Assembly (NCBI GenBank): GCA_937911345.1
Contig: CALDPP010000024.1
Coordinates: 1 to 32,890 of the forward strand
Reading direction: 5' to 3'
DNA from: an uncultured euryarchaeote
Lineage (GTDB): Archaea; Thermoplasmatota; Poseidoniia; Poseidoniales; Poseidoniaceae
DNA length: 32,890 nt
Of this stretch, positions 1-9,086 are shown piece after piece. The translations under genes were made by a program, and so were the position numbers. How positions within the stretch are numbered: position 1 is the first letter of the stretch; each line of letters starts with the position of its first letter. Below the pieces are notes generated by a model. The model saw only the letters and a list, made by a program, of their open reading frames with translations, did no database searches and was not told the origin of the DNA.

Positions 1-2
1 CA

Positions 3-3000
3 CATCAATTTACCCTTGGAGTCGGAATTGAAAGAATTGAATTTAATGTCGCACCCCAAGATTTGATATCATTCCTCGCTGCACTATTAATCGGCGGCAT
101 TGATTCTAGCCAACTATCACTTTCGTCTATTACTGCACCTTACTCTGTACAGGTGAGAAATCCTAACGCTCCGGGAACCGATATCCAAACGGATTGTGAG
201 GATGAGTCATACTATGACCCTGTAGCTGATAATGAGGCTCCTAGCCACGAACATAAATGTGGATTTGGTATAGGCGTAGGTTACATTCGTTTTGATGGCG
301 ATGGAGGCGGACAGTCGGCACCAGTATTGGAAATGAGCTATCTTGATGCGGGCTTCCACCCTGAAATCGGCGATACTAAACTGCCGGAAGAAGTAGATAT
401 TACAATTAGAAATGATAACCTTGGCGAAAATTCATTTGACTCAGTTGAAATATATTCAGACAAGGGCTCTGATGTTTACCTCCATTATTACGAAAACCGA
501 ACCAATGTGCAAGATGGTGAATCAGAATTTGGTAACGTTACTGACGCTCGGGCTTGGATTCACGGTCTACCCTCTGGAAGCATGCCTCAACAAGAGATAA
601 ATTCGATTTTCACTATGATTGGTGAAGCTCCCAACTCGGCGAACTTACCCGGCGAGGTACCAAATCGATTGTCTCTAATTATTGCAATAAAGAATTTCTC
701 AGGCGATTCTTCAGCTAACGTTAATGATCCAACCTTACCAGTTAACCCAACAAATCCACCAAATACCTTGATTGCAGTCATCGGTACCGAATCAATCGAC
801 CGTTTGGAGTACAAGTCAACTTTTGAGAGAGGAGGAGTATCTAACGACCGTTCATCGTTAGAAGTGGTTATTGAAGACGTACCAAAAGCGATACTAATCG
901 AAGGTAGTTTCCTTGTTTCACCTACGGGAGTCGACCGAGTGAATTATGATAATCCAAATCTAAACACCATTGCACAAATATTCGACAATGCGTTACTTAC
1001 CATAGTTCAGGTTGTTTTGGATATCGGTGACATTGTGAACTCACTACCAGACTCAATAGTGAGTACAACAGGCTCAGAGGGTGGAACTTTACAACTACAC
1101 TGCTATAATCAAATCACTGCAAATTTAGGTGGTAACCTCAGGCAATCAATGGAAATTGGTACGGTTGAATTATCCTTCTCTAGTAGTGATAATCCAGGAA
1201 TCCCCAACCAAGATCACATCTTACTTGCAGAAGATACCAGTATTGAGCAAGTAATTGGACGCAATGGACAACCAATCAAACCATTGGTACCAGTCGCAAT
1301 TAGTTTGCGAGTTTCTGGATTATCTAGTGTAGTCCAAACCTTCGACCCGGAGGCTGATATTAGAGACATCGAGATAACTGGATCAACTGGTGAATCAATA
1401 CTTGTTGGCCATATCAAACATAATGATGGAGACTTGGCGAATGCTATTACACAATCCGCAATGATCTCAAATCGGCCTGACACCTTGACAATAATTCAGA
1501 CCTCCAGCGCCCTAACTTATCAGGCGAGCGAACCTATTCAGTCAATCACATATGGCGGTAAAAGTCCTGCACAACAGAATTCAATCCAACTCAATGGTCT
1601 ACCTTCCGACTTTTCCCTAACTTTGGGCGACACACTGGGTTATACTGGTAATCAGCCAATTGAATCGATTATAATTCAGCTGACTAATTCTAGCGAACCC
1701 AAAACTATGGATGGTGACCATTTCAGATTTTGGGTTGATGAAGATACTGCAGAAGCAAGTATGAGCATGAAAATATCAGACATAATTAGTTTGACAAGGC
1801 TTTCACCTCAAGTTCCTGATGCTGTTGGTCCTGAAGGAAACTCGCAAATTGAGATGGTTAGAAGCCAATCTTCTCCGTTTTACATCATGTTTGAAGATGA
1901 GTCACAATATGAAGACGAATTTTTAGGTATGAACGGCAGGGCAATACTACAACCATTGCCTTCCAATATTTCTCTAGCATTCCCAAGCACGGTAGATTCC
2001 TCCGGCCTTGAATTGCCAAGTTTCGATGAGGGCGAGGGAATCGAATCATTGTCATTCTTTTTGGGCGATTTAGTTGATTTTGGCACCTCAGTCAACGACT
2101 TAATCTATGACTTCACTAAGGATTTAGTAGGCACTGATGGAGAAGATGAAGACTTTGCTCTTGGTTTAGAACTACTTACTGGTGAAACATTCAACTTAAC
2201 GGTTGACATGCGCAAAGGTTCCAATGTCATGGATGAGCCTCAATGGGCACATGGCGTTGCAATGAATGTCAAAGAAGCAACTAGATTGACTTACAATTTA
2301 TCTCGCTTACCATTGCTCACTCAATCTGATATCATAGCATCGAACGAAATTTTGGCAGATTACAAAATCGACAAAACAGAAAAATCTACAGCAATCGATA
2401 TTTTGACCAGGTCAAATATTACTGAAGCAATAAAATTGGTTGATGCTCTTGAGGATGGCGTAATCTTTGATGCTGAATTGGATACTCTAAATGAGACTTT
2501 ACTAGAGGAGGAGGGCATCGTCCTAAACTTTAGACGCTCTTGGCATAATAGATTGTGGTTACCTCAATTACCTGCAGGCCAAATATCATTAGAGTATGAT
2601 TTCAGAATGGTCGGTGAAATTCCATACTATGAATTTGATTTATTCCTCGGCCAATGGAAACCACTGCGTGAGCAAATTAGTATAGTAGTCAATGGCCTAC
2701 AAGGCAGAGACATGGATTTAGTTATCAATGGCTTAGATGTTACTAAACCAAACGACGTCAGCGCCAACGCCCTGTTTTTCACCCAAGATGACCTTATTGT
2801 ACCTAGATTTAATGTAGATATGCGGTATGATTTTGGTTCAAATTTAGATTCTGTTTATGCTACCTTTATCGATAGAATTGAACAGACAAGGGTGGAAGCT
2901 TTGTTTATTGATGTTGCACAATCAATGGACTTTTCAGCAACTATTGGTGATATATTCAACATAACAATGGATGTTCCTGAGGAGTTTAGAACGCAAGGCA

Positions 3001-3764
3001 AGTTTTCTGCTGAGAAATTGATGATTCAGCAAATGCGTTTCGTGGATGGATTTTGGTGGCCTGCTACAACATTCATGAGGAATTTACCTAGCGTGATGTC
3101 ACTTTCAGCAGTTCCAGCTAACGATTTTGACATCCGTGCAGACACATCATTCCAGGGTATGATGACGCTAGATTACGCCTCAAATGGCGATAATTTGGAC
3201 CTTTATCTTGAGGCAAGCGGCCGAGCAGTTGATTTTAGAGGAGATGTATTGATGATAGCTCAAGGTCTTCCATCAACCTTCAAGCTTGAGCCAACAAATG
3301 ATTGGGGTATGCGTGTGGCATCATCCGGAGATGGGGTCAAGAGTCTATACATGAAACAGGAGAATATACCAGTACAGCCTGGGGTTATGGTAAATCGACT
3401 TGAATTAATTGGCGAGGATTTGAAATCAGCGGTGATCAATGTAAAGCGCGGACCTTATGAGTATCCGGTAATCATTCTTGATGATATCACCTCTGGCCGT
3501 ATAGTAGCAAGTGCTCAAGTTACCAGCCAACCAGGATATTATGTTGATTTCTTCGGCGATAGAAAGTTTGACGGCAGGGCTGTAATGTTAGACACTCAAT
3601 TCACCGGCATAGTTCCAGTCTCTTCTTCACTGGGCGTGAATGGAATGGTATCTGATTTGAGTCTGATCGGGACATTGACTGGAGGTAATGTGGAAACTAC
3701 ACATATTTTGTTAGTGGAGCCAGTTACCTCCATGATTGCTAGCACACTTGCTATGCTGGGGTGA
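3..3764 (+). CDS. Very large unrecognised secreted/surface-type protein, 5' end outside window
   Basis: The reading frame is open to the left window edge; about 20 codons precede the first possible in-window start (TTG at 63), so the true start and any signal peptide lie outside. About 1253 residues are visible. I do not recognise a family. It is rich in Asp, Asn, Ser, Thr and beta-branched residues, lacks a convincing internal membrane helix, and has few cysteines, which suits an extracellular beta-rich protein. A short motif of the type (G/N/P)LPS-x-x-x-L recurs, for example near nucleotides 570, 1600, 1955, 3085 and 3270, suggesting degenerate repeated domains. Its stop codon TGA (3762-3764) lies inside the GGTGA ribosome site of the next gene, so the two are probably cotranscribed. 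Coding status is secure from length; function is unknown. Confidence 0.85.
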   Translation, partial: HQFTLGVGIERIEFNVAPQDLISFLAALLIGGIDSSQLSLSSITAPYSVQVRNPNAPGTDIQTDCEDESYYDPVADNEAPSHEHKCGFGIGVGYIRFDGDGGGQSAPVLEMSYLDAGFHPEIGDTKLPEEVDITIRNDNLGENSFDSVEIYSDKGSDVYLHYYENRTNVQDGESEFGNVTDARAWIHGLPSGSMPQQEINSIFTMIGEAPNSANLPGEVPNRLSLIIAIKNFSGDSSANVNDPTLPVNPTNPPNTLIAVIGTESIDRLEYKSTFERGGVSNDRSSLEVVIEDVPKAILIEGSFLVSPTGVDRVNYDNPNLNTIAQIFDNALLTIVQVVLDIGDIVNSLPDSIVSTTGSEGGTLQLHCYNQITANLGGNLRQSMEIGTVELSFSSSDNPGIPNQDHILLAEDTSIEQVIGRNGQPIKPLVPVAISLRVSGLSSVVQTFDPEADIRDIEITGSTGESILVGHIKHNDGDLANAITQSAMISNRPDTLTIIQTSSALTYQASEPIQSITYGGKSPAQQNSIQLNGLPSDFSLTLGDTLGYTGNQPIESIIIQLTNSSEPKTMDGDHFRFWVDEDTAEASMSMKISDIISLTRLSPQVPDAVGPEGNSQIEMVRSQSSPFYIMFEDESQYEDEFLGMNGRAILQPLPSNISLAFPSTVDSSGLELPSFDEGEGIESLSFFLGDLVDFGTSVNDLIYDFTKDLVGTDGEDEDFALGLELLTGETFNLTVDMRKGSNVMDEPQWAHGVAMNVKEATRLTYNLSRLPLLTQSDIIASNEILADYKIDKTEKSTAIDILTRSNITEAIKLVDALEDGVIFDAELDTLNETLLEEEGIVLNFRRSWHNRLWLPQLPAGQISLEYDFRMVGEIPYYEFDLFLGQWKPLREQISIVVNGLQGRDMDLVINGLDVTKPNDVSANALFFTQDDLIVPRFNVDMRYDFGSNLDSVYATFIDRIEQTRVEALFIDVAQSMDFSATIGDIFNITMDVPEEFRTQGKFSAEKLMIQQMRFVDGFWWPATTFMRNLPSVMSLSAVPANDFDIRADTSFQGMMTLDYASNGDNLDLYLEASGRAVDFRGDVLMIAQGLPSTFKLEPTNDWGMRVASSGDGVKSLYMKQENIPVQPGVMVNRLELIGEDLKSAVINVKRGPYEYPVIILDDITSGRIVASAQVTSQPGYYVDFFGDRKFDGRAVMLDTQFTGIVPVSSSLGVNGMVSDLSLIGTLTGGNVETTHILLVEPVTSMIASTLAMLG

Positions 3765-3768
3765 TTTT

Positions 3769-4368
3769 ATGGTAGAAGAGGAAAATGGTCTAATCGTCAA
3801 TGATGAGGGGGAACTCCTCATCCATGAGGATTCAATCATTGAAACAACCGAAATGTCGGCAGAAGAGTTGGCAGTTCTTCAAGCCTCGAAAGATGCAGCC
3901 AAATTTGTTCAAGATTTACAAAGAGAAATAACTCCAAACAGGGTTGCCACCGCAGGACTAATCTTGCTCTTACTTGTTGGGGCTATTTTTAGCACTTGGT
4001 ATTGGGTAATTCCACGAGACTCGGTGATGGTTGAAACATTATATCTGCAGCGCAGCGGTCATTTGGTAATGTCTGAAATCCACAATACAGGTAGTAGAGA
4101 AATAACCGATGTTGATTTCCAAGTCACCTTCCAATCCTTGGATGGAGAGGTTCTACAAACCATGGGGATCGAGGTTGAATCCATATCTGCCCACTCATCA
4201 GTTGCTGGTGATGATTTAGAAATGTTAATTGTTGGTTACACTGTTTGGGATAATTATGTCATCGCTATTGATTTGAAATACACCGACCATCGGGGGGATG
4301 AACAATTCATGTTAGTCACTCATGAAGTAGGTGATTGGGCATGGGAAGAATTCAAGGATCGAAATTGA
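3769..4368 (+). CDS. Single-pass membrane protein with possible FxLYD-like domain
   Basis: Encodes 199 residues from ATG 3769, chosen because GGTGA (3760-3764) sits exactly four bases upstream, the spacing used repeatedly in this window; an in-frame ATG further upstream (3736) overlaps the previous gene and lacks such a site. Residues 1-55 are acidic and probably cytoplasmic. One hydrophobic helix lies at about 58-80 (starting VATAGLILLLLVGAIF). The remainder has an alternating pattern with an 'EIHNTGSREITDVDFQVTF' stretch, reminiscent of FxLYD-type beta domains (weak resemblance only). It follows the large secreted gene by four bases and precedes the protease by 56, so it may anchor or assist these surface proteins; that is inference. 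Confidence 0.75.
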   Translation: MVEEENGLIVNDEGELLIHEDSIIETTEMSAEELAVLQASKDAAKFVQDLQREITPNRVATAGLILLLLVGAIFSTWYWVIPRDSVMVETLYLQRSGHLVMSEIHNTGSREITDVDFQVTFQSLDGEVLQTMGIEVESISAHSSVAGDDLEMLIVGYTVWDNYVIAIDLKYTDHRGDEQFMLVTHEVGDWAWEEFKDRN

Positions 4369-4424
4369 GTAAATTCTCACACGATACCCCAAGCAATAAA
4401 ACGCACCGGAACTGGGCTATAATT

Positions 4425-7400
4425 ATGCAAAGCAGGCGTTCTGCAGGAGCAGTTATGTTCCTTGTAACACTGTTTATTCTGCAAAGCGCATCAAATTTGG
4501 CAATAACTGATACCTCAACAATCGAGGTTATTGAGGAGGAAAATCAAGTCGAGAGGGTTCATTTTGAATTGAGAGACGGCGTGTTCAATGAAGCAATTGG
4601 CACCTATACCTACAATGAAATGTCTGAAGAAAGACTTATTCAGGCTAATACCATAATTGGGACCTTTGATGAATTTGGCCTTGAACTCTCCCGGCCAGTA
4701 AGTGTAGAATGGTTACAACCACGTGACGATTTGATTCTAGTTCTTGCATCTACCCAAACCAATCTCAAAGATGTAAGAATGGCTATAGGTGAAATTCCTG
4801 AATTGGTTATTAGAGAATATTTGCCGCCATCTGGTTTTGTTCTACAGGGTACCAAATCAGCATTAGAGCGAGCGGCGAGTTTGCCATCGATTCATGCAAG
4901 TCACAATGTTCCAATAGCGCTAATTCTACAATCCGAATTACAAGATATTCTCCTTCTAGAGGGTAGCGAAACTGCTCTTTTAGGTGAGAAAATGAGAATA
5001 GAAGGCTGGTATGGCGAAGGTGGTCCAGAACAGTCAGTGTCATTTATCGATGAATCTGGAGCAATAAAACAAGATTTAGCCGATGTTGTAGAACAATCAT
5101 TAGAGAACACAATTCAATGGGATTCAGGCAGGTATGAAGGCGATTTAATCAATGCTGACCTGATTGATATCGCTTTACAACCTTCGGTAGCAGTAATTCG
5201 ATATAATCCGGTTTTTGAGATTCAGAATAATAATGCTAGAAGCCACATGAAAACAAATAACATGCAGTCTTACTTTACTACAGATTTAGATGGCTCTGGC
5301 CAGATAGTGGCAGTTGCAGATTCTGGACTTGATGAAGATCATGGCGATTTTGGTACCAGAGTAATTGCCAATAATGACGTAATCAATGACGGCTCAACTG
5401 CTGACAAATGGTCCGGCCACGGAACTCACGTTTCTTGTACCGTGCTTGGTGATGGATTTAGAGGAGGTTATGCAGGTGTTGCTCCTGAAGCCCAACTGTA
5501 TTTCCAAGCAATGGAGAACGATAATACCGGGAATTTCCAATCGCCTTCTCTTAACAGTTTGATTAATTCAGCATATAGTGCCGGGGCAAGAACTCACACC
5601 AATTCATGGGGAAATAGTGGTGGTTTTGGTCAATACTCTTCAGAAAGCAGAGACGCTGACGACAGAGCAAGTAATTATGACAGGTACTATTCAGGCGGTG
5701 AAGGACTGACTATACTCTTTGCTGCCGGCAATGATGGGCCAGATCCAGATACAGTAACTCCCCCGGCAACAGCCAAGAATGTGGTGACTGTTGGAATGCA
5801 TCAAAATCGGTATCAAGGCGCCCCGGACTATATCATGCAAGGTTCATCACGAGGGCCTTTGGATGACGGTAGAATCAAACCTGATGTTCTCGCACCAGGC
5901 GGATATGTCTGGTCTTGCCGCGCTCAAGAAGCAGCCGATACAGGGGGCGCGTCTGGTAGTAGTACTTGGTATCTCGAGTACACAGGTACATCGATGGCCA
6001 CTCCAAATGCCGCTGGTGCAGCAGCAATGATACGGGAATATCTTGAAGAAATTGCACTAAGAGAGTCACCTCAAGGTGCCCTTGTGAAAGCCCTACTTAT
6101 CCTGGGCGCAGAAGATGTTGGTGCCCGAGATATACCGAACAATGACGAGGGATGGGGACGTGTTAACCTAAGGAATTCACTTGCGCCACCCGATGGGCAA
6201 GGTGTTTGGGTTGACGACAGATCTCTACTATCAGCCACAGGGAATTCAAAATCTTATACCTTTGATATTGACGATAGTGGGGACCAATTTAAGGCAGTAC
6301 TAGCTTGGTCAGACGAAGCAGCGTCGACATGGTCTTCAACTCAATTAGTAAATAATCTGAATTTAGAAGTCACAGATCCGAACGGATTGACCTACCTTGG
6401 TAATGATTTTGCCAATGGTCGTTCGACCACAGGGGGTAGTGCAGATTCACTGAACAATGTCGAGGTTGTATTGATAGATTCTGCAATTGTCGGAACTTGG
6501 ACTGTGGAGATTATTGATGCCAATCATGGCGGTAGCAGAGGTCAGCCATTTTCATTAGCGGTCATGGGCCATGGTATCAATGACCTAAAACCAGATTTAG
6601 TGATGCTCGAGGACGGCTTTAGTATTGACGTAGCCATTCCGAGCGTTGGCCAGGAAGTAGAGTTAGAGAGTGTTGTTGCCAACACTGGAAACATTCGTTC
6701 AGATTCATTTGATGTCACACTGGAAGTAGACGGTCAGGAAATTGATACACAATCACTAGAACTGGGCGGAGGTACAGATAGAACATTAGTCTGGACATGG
6801 ACTCCCCAAACTGCGGGTGAAAACATAATCTCATTCATAATTGATAATGACGAGCAGGTAATAGAGACCCTAGAGACGAATAATCGTCAGGACGTTACCA
6901 TTAATATCTCTCAACCGGGAGTTGCAGTTACTTCTAATTTGGCGGTAAAGCAACTCCAAGATTCTGAACAGACCTCCACAACTTGGCAAATTAGTCTGCA
7001 AAACACGGGGTTATTGGAGACCAATGCATCTATTGTCGATACTAGTCTTATCTATGTTCAAGACGGCACCGAATTGAATTGGTATGTAGGCCTTTCTGGT
7101 AATCAATATCAATTGCAAGGTAGTGAATCAGTAGACTTAACTGTGACAGTGGTTCATCCCAATTCTCCAGCGCCAGGAACTTACAGAGTTGGATTGAGTG
7201 CTACAGATATTGATAATTCTCTGACAACAACCTTTGATTTGGATATGGTTGTTGGCGAAATACCCGATGTTGGAATCGAATCTGATTACGATATCATTCC
7301 AGTTAGCCCCATTGAGCAAACAATAGTTCCTCTTTACCTGTTTAATTACGGTAATACGGAAATTGCCTATGATTTGCAAGTACAGCCGCCAAATGGTTGG

Positions 7401-9017
7401 GAAGCATACTTTGTGCAGGACTTTACTGAAAGCCAATTTGCCACCAGCTCATCAATCCCAGTCAGTAATTTCGAAACCATTGAAATGGTCATAGAACCTC
7501 CTTCAGTTGTTCCTAATTCCGGTTTACAAACCTCGGTAACTATCAGTGTAAATTCAATTACCGATCCCGTAGTTAATTGGATAATTGAATTACCAATCGA
7601 GGTAGAGGCGGTTAAATCGGTAGAGATTCGAACAGAATCATCGCTGGTTAATTTGCTCCCTAATTCAGAAGTTGTTACTGTGTTTACCATCGAAAATAAA
7701 GGCAACTTAGCAGTCAAGTTATCTCCTACATTCATCTTGCCTCAAGGTGTTCAAATGATAAGTTCTGGAGGTACTGTTGACCTTGGAATTGGCGATACAG
7801 AACTTTACCTTGTAACCTTCCAAATCTCCAGCAGTGCTAAATCAGGAGAAGCAAAATTACATTTTGACAACGGTTCTGATAGATTTACTTGGACAGATAA
7901 CTTTGACATCCAAATTTTCCCACAACCAAGTTTACAATTCCAGAAAGTTATTTTCCCTGATGGAGATGAATATTCTGCATCATTTTATGGCCCAGGATCA
8001 CATCCTGCTGGCGCAGAGTTGAGATTTGTCTGGCAATTAACAAACGATGCAGACATACAATGGCAACCTATCGTAATCCCACTTAGTGACCCGCAATTGT
8101 CAGTGGCTTGTGATACTCCTTCGATGATTGGCTATCAAGAATCCACCGACTTGTCTTGCACCGTCTTTACCAGCGTAGCGGCAGAACCATTTACTGAGCC
8201 AAACTTCTTTTTGAAATTCTCAGGTTCTGGTGCTGATTACACTGAAACATTTTCACTATACATAGGCGGAACTGAAGAAGTTTCATGGTCTGGCTTGACC
8301 TCTAATTCATTTAACGAAGGGGAATCAAAAGAGATTCAAATTTTGGTTACCAACTCAGGAACCTTGCCATTTAATCATATGATCTCAGGTTCAGCAAATC
8401 AGGACTGGGACATTGAATTAATCGGTGACGGAATCGTTGATTTGGCAGTTGGAGAATCCAAAACCGTGAAATTATTGGTGACTCCTAATACTGATGGCGT
8501 CGCCGAAATTAGTTTGACATTCAAGGCGGCAGAGAACCCAGAATCAGCAACTTATGTCTTTGCGGCAAATGCTGAAGAAAAGTCATCACAATCAGCAGCA
8601 TTTGGCATTCCAATGACTCAAATTGGCTTAATTTCAGTCATTATCCTAGCAGTCGTTGCCGTAGGCTTGTTTTTGGCTAAGCCGAAATCCCGAAAGCAGA
8701 CAATGCCTATTATGCCTATCCCAATTAACACAATGCATAGTCAAACTGTTGTTCCTGTACCTGCTCCACAAATCACGCCACAACCGATGCCTAAACCAAC
8801 ACTATCTCAACAAGTCCCGACCGTTAATCCAGCGGCTGAGGTCAATAAACCGGCAGCAATTTGTTGGCAATGTCGTAGTCCAATTGCTGGCAAAGTTGTC
8901 GGATGCCCGCAATGTGGCGCTAGGTACTGCGGCAGTGATTCAGAAACCTGTAAGATTTCAACTCTTGAAACCTGTTTGAGTTGCCAATCACCTAGTTCAA
9001 CTTTCATAAGCGAGTAA
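4425..9017 (+). CDS. Subtilisin-family (S8) serine protease with CARDB-like repeats, C-terminal TM helix and Cys-rich tail
   Basis: About 1530 residues from ATG 4425, preferred over an upstream in-frame ATG at 4335 because it places a classical signal peptide (MQSRRSAGAVMFLVTLFIL) at the N-terminus. After a pro-region of about 260 residues comes an S8 catalytic domain: Asp299 in VADSGLD, His332 in GHGTHV, oxyanion-hole Asn436 in AAGNDGP, Ser523 in GTSMATP. A beta-sandwich like that of KP-43-type subtilases follows (about 592-715), then a CARDB-like domain (about 722-828) and further NEW3/CARDB-like segments to about 1390. A membrane helix lies near 1400-1420, then a basic Pro-rich linker and a Cys-rich zinc-ribbon-like end (CWQC, CPQC, further Cys). 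It should be a membrane-tethered extracellular protease; substrates are unknown. Catalytic residues all look intact. Confidence 0.93.
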   Translation: MQSRRSAGAVMFLVTLFILQSASNLAITDTSTIEVIEEENQVERVHFELRDGVFNEAIGTYTYNEMSEERLIQANTIIGTFDEFGLELSRPVSVEWLQPRDDLILVLASTQTNLKDVRMAIGEIPELVIREYLPPSGFVLQGTKSALERAASLPSIHASHNVPIALILQSELQDILLLEGSETALLGEKMRIEGWYGEGGPEQSVSFIDESGAIKQDLADVVEQSLENTIQWDSGRYEGDLINADLIDIALQPSVAVIRYNPVFEIQNNNARSHMKTNNMQSYFTTDLDGSGQIVAVADSGLDEDHGDFGTRVIANNDVINDGSTADKWSGHGTHVSCTVLGDGFRGGYAGVAPEAQLYFQAMENDNTGNFQSPSLNSLINSAYSAGARTHTNSWGNSGGFGQYSSESRDADDRASNYDRYYSGGEGLTILFAAGNDGPDPDTVTPPATAKNVVTVGMHQNRYQGAPDYIMQGSSRGPLDDGRIKPDVLAPGGYVWSCRAQEAADTGGASGSSTWYLEYTGTSMATPNAAGAAAMIREYLEEIALRESPQGALVKALLILGAEDVGARDIPNNDEGWGRVNLRNSLAPPDGQGVWVDDRSLLSATGNSKSYTFDIDDSGDQFKAVLAWSDEAASTWSSTQLVNNLNLEVTDPNGLTYLGNDFANGRSTTGGSADSLNNVEVVLIDSAIVGTWTVEIIDANHGGSRGQPFSLAVMGHGINDLKPDLVMLEDGFSIDVAIPSVGQEVELESVVANTGNIRSDSFDVTLEVDGQEIDTQSLELGGGTDRTLVWTWTPQTAGENIISFIIDNDEQVIETLETNNRQDVTINISQPGVAVTSNLAVKQLQDSEQTSTTWQISLQNTGLLETNASIVDTSLIYVQDGTELNWYVGLSGNQYQLQGSESVDLTVTVVHPNSPAPGTYRVGLSATDIDNSLTTTFDLDMVVGEIPDVGIESDYDIIPVSPIEQTIVPLYLFNYGNTEIAYDLQVQPPNGWEAYFVQDFTESQFATSSSIPVSNFETIEMVIEPPSVVPNSGLQTSVTISVNSITDPVVNWIIELPIEVEAVKSVEIRTESSLVNLLPNSEVVTVFTIENKGNLAVKLSPTFILPQGVQMISSGGTVDLGIGDTELYLVTFQISSSAKSGEAKLHFDNGSDRFTWTDNFDIQIFPQPSLQFQKVIFPDGDEYSASFYGPGSHPAGAELRFVWQLTNDADIQWQPIVIPLSDPQLSVACDTPSMIGYQESTDLSCTVFTSVAAEPFTEPNFFLKFSGSGADYTETFSLYIGGTEEVSWSGLTSNSFNEGESKEIQILVTNSGTLPFNHMISGSANQDWDIELIGDGIVDLAVGESKTVKLLVTPNTDGVAEISLTFKAAENPESATYVFAANAEEKSSQSAAFGIPMTQIGLISVIILAVVAVGLFLAKPKSRKQTMPIMPIPINTMHSQTVVPVPAPQITPQPMPKPTLSQQVPTVNPAAEVNKPAAICWQCRSPIAGKVVGCPQCGARYCGSDSETCKISTLETCLSCQSPSSTFISE

Positions 9018-9086
9018 GTATTTTTGTTCTAATTTCCACAAACATCAAAGGATAGGCTTTTGATACTAAGTCGTTCACCCCTAATC

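Noticed and set aside
63-65. TTG as start of the first gene
   Set aside because: The frame is open to the left edge with protein-like sequence, so the gene is truncated by the window.
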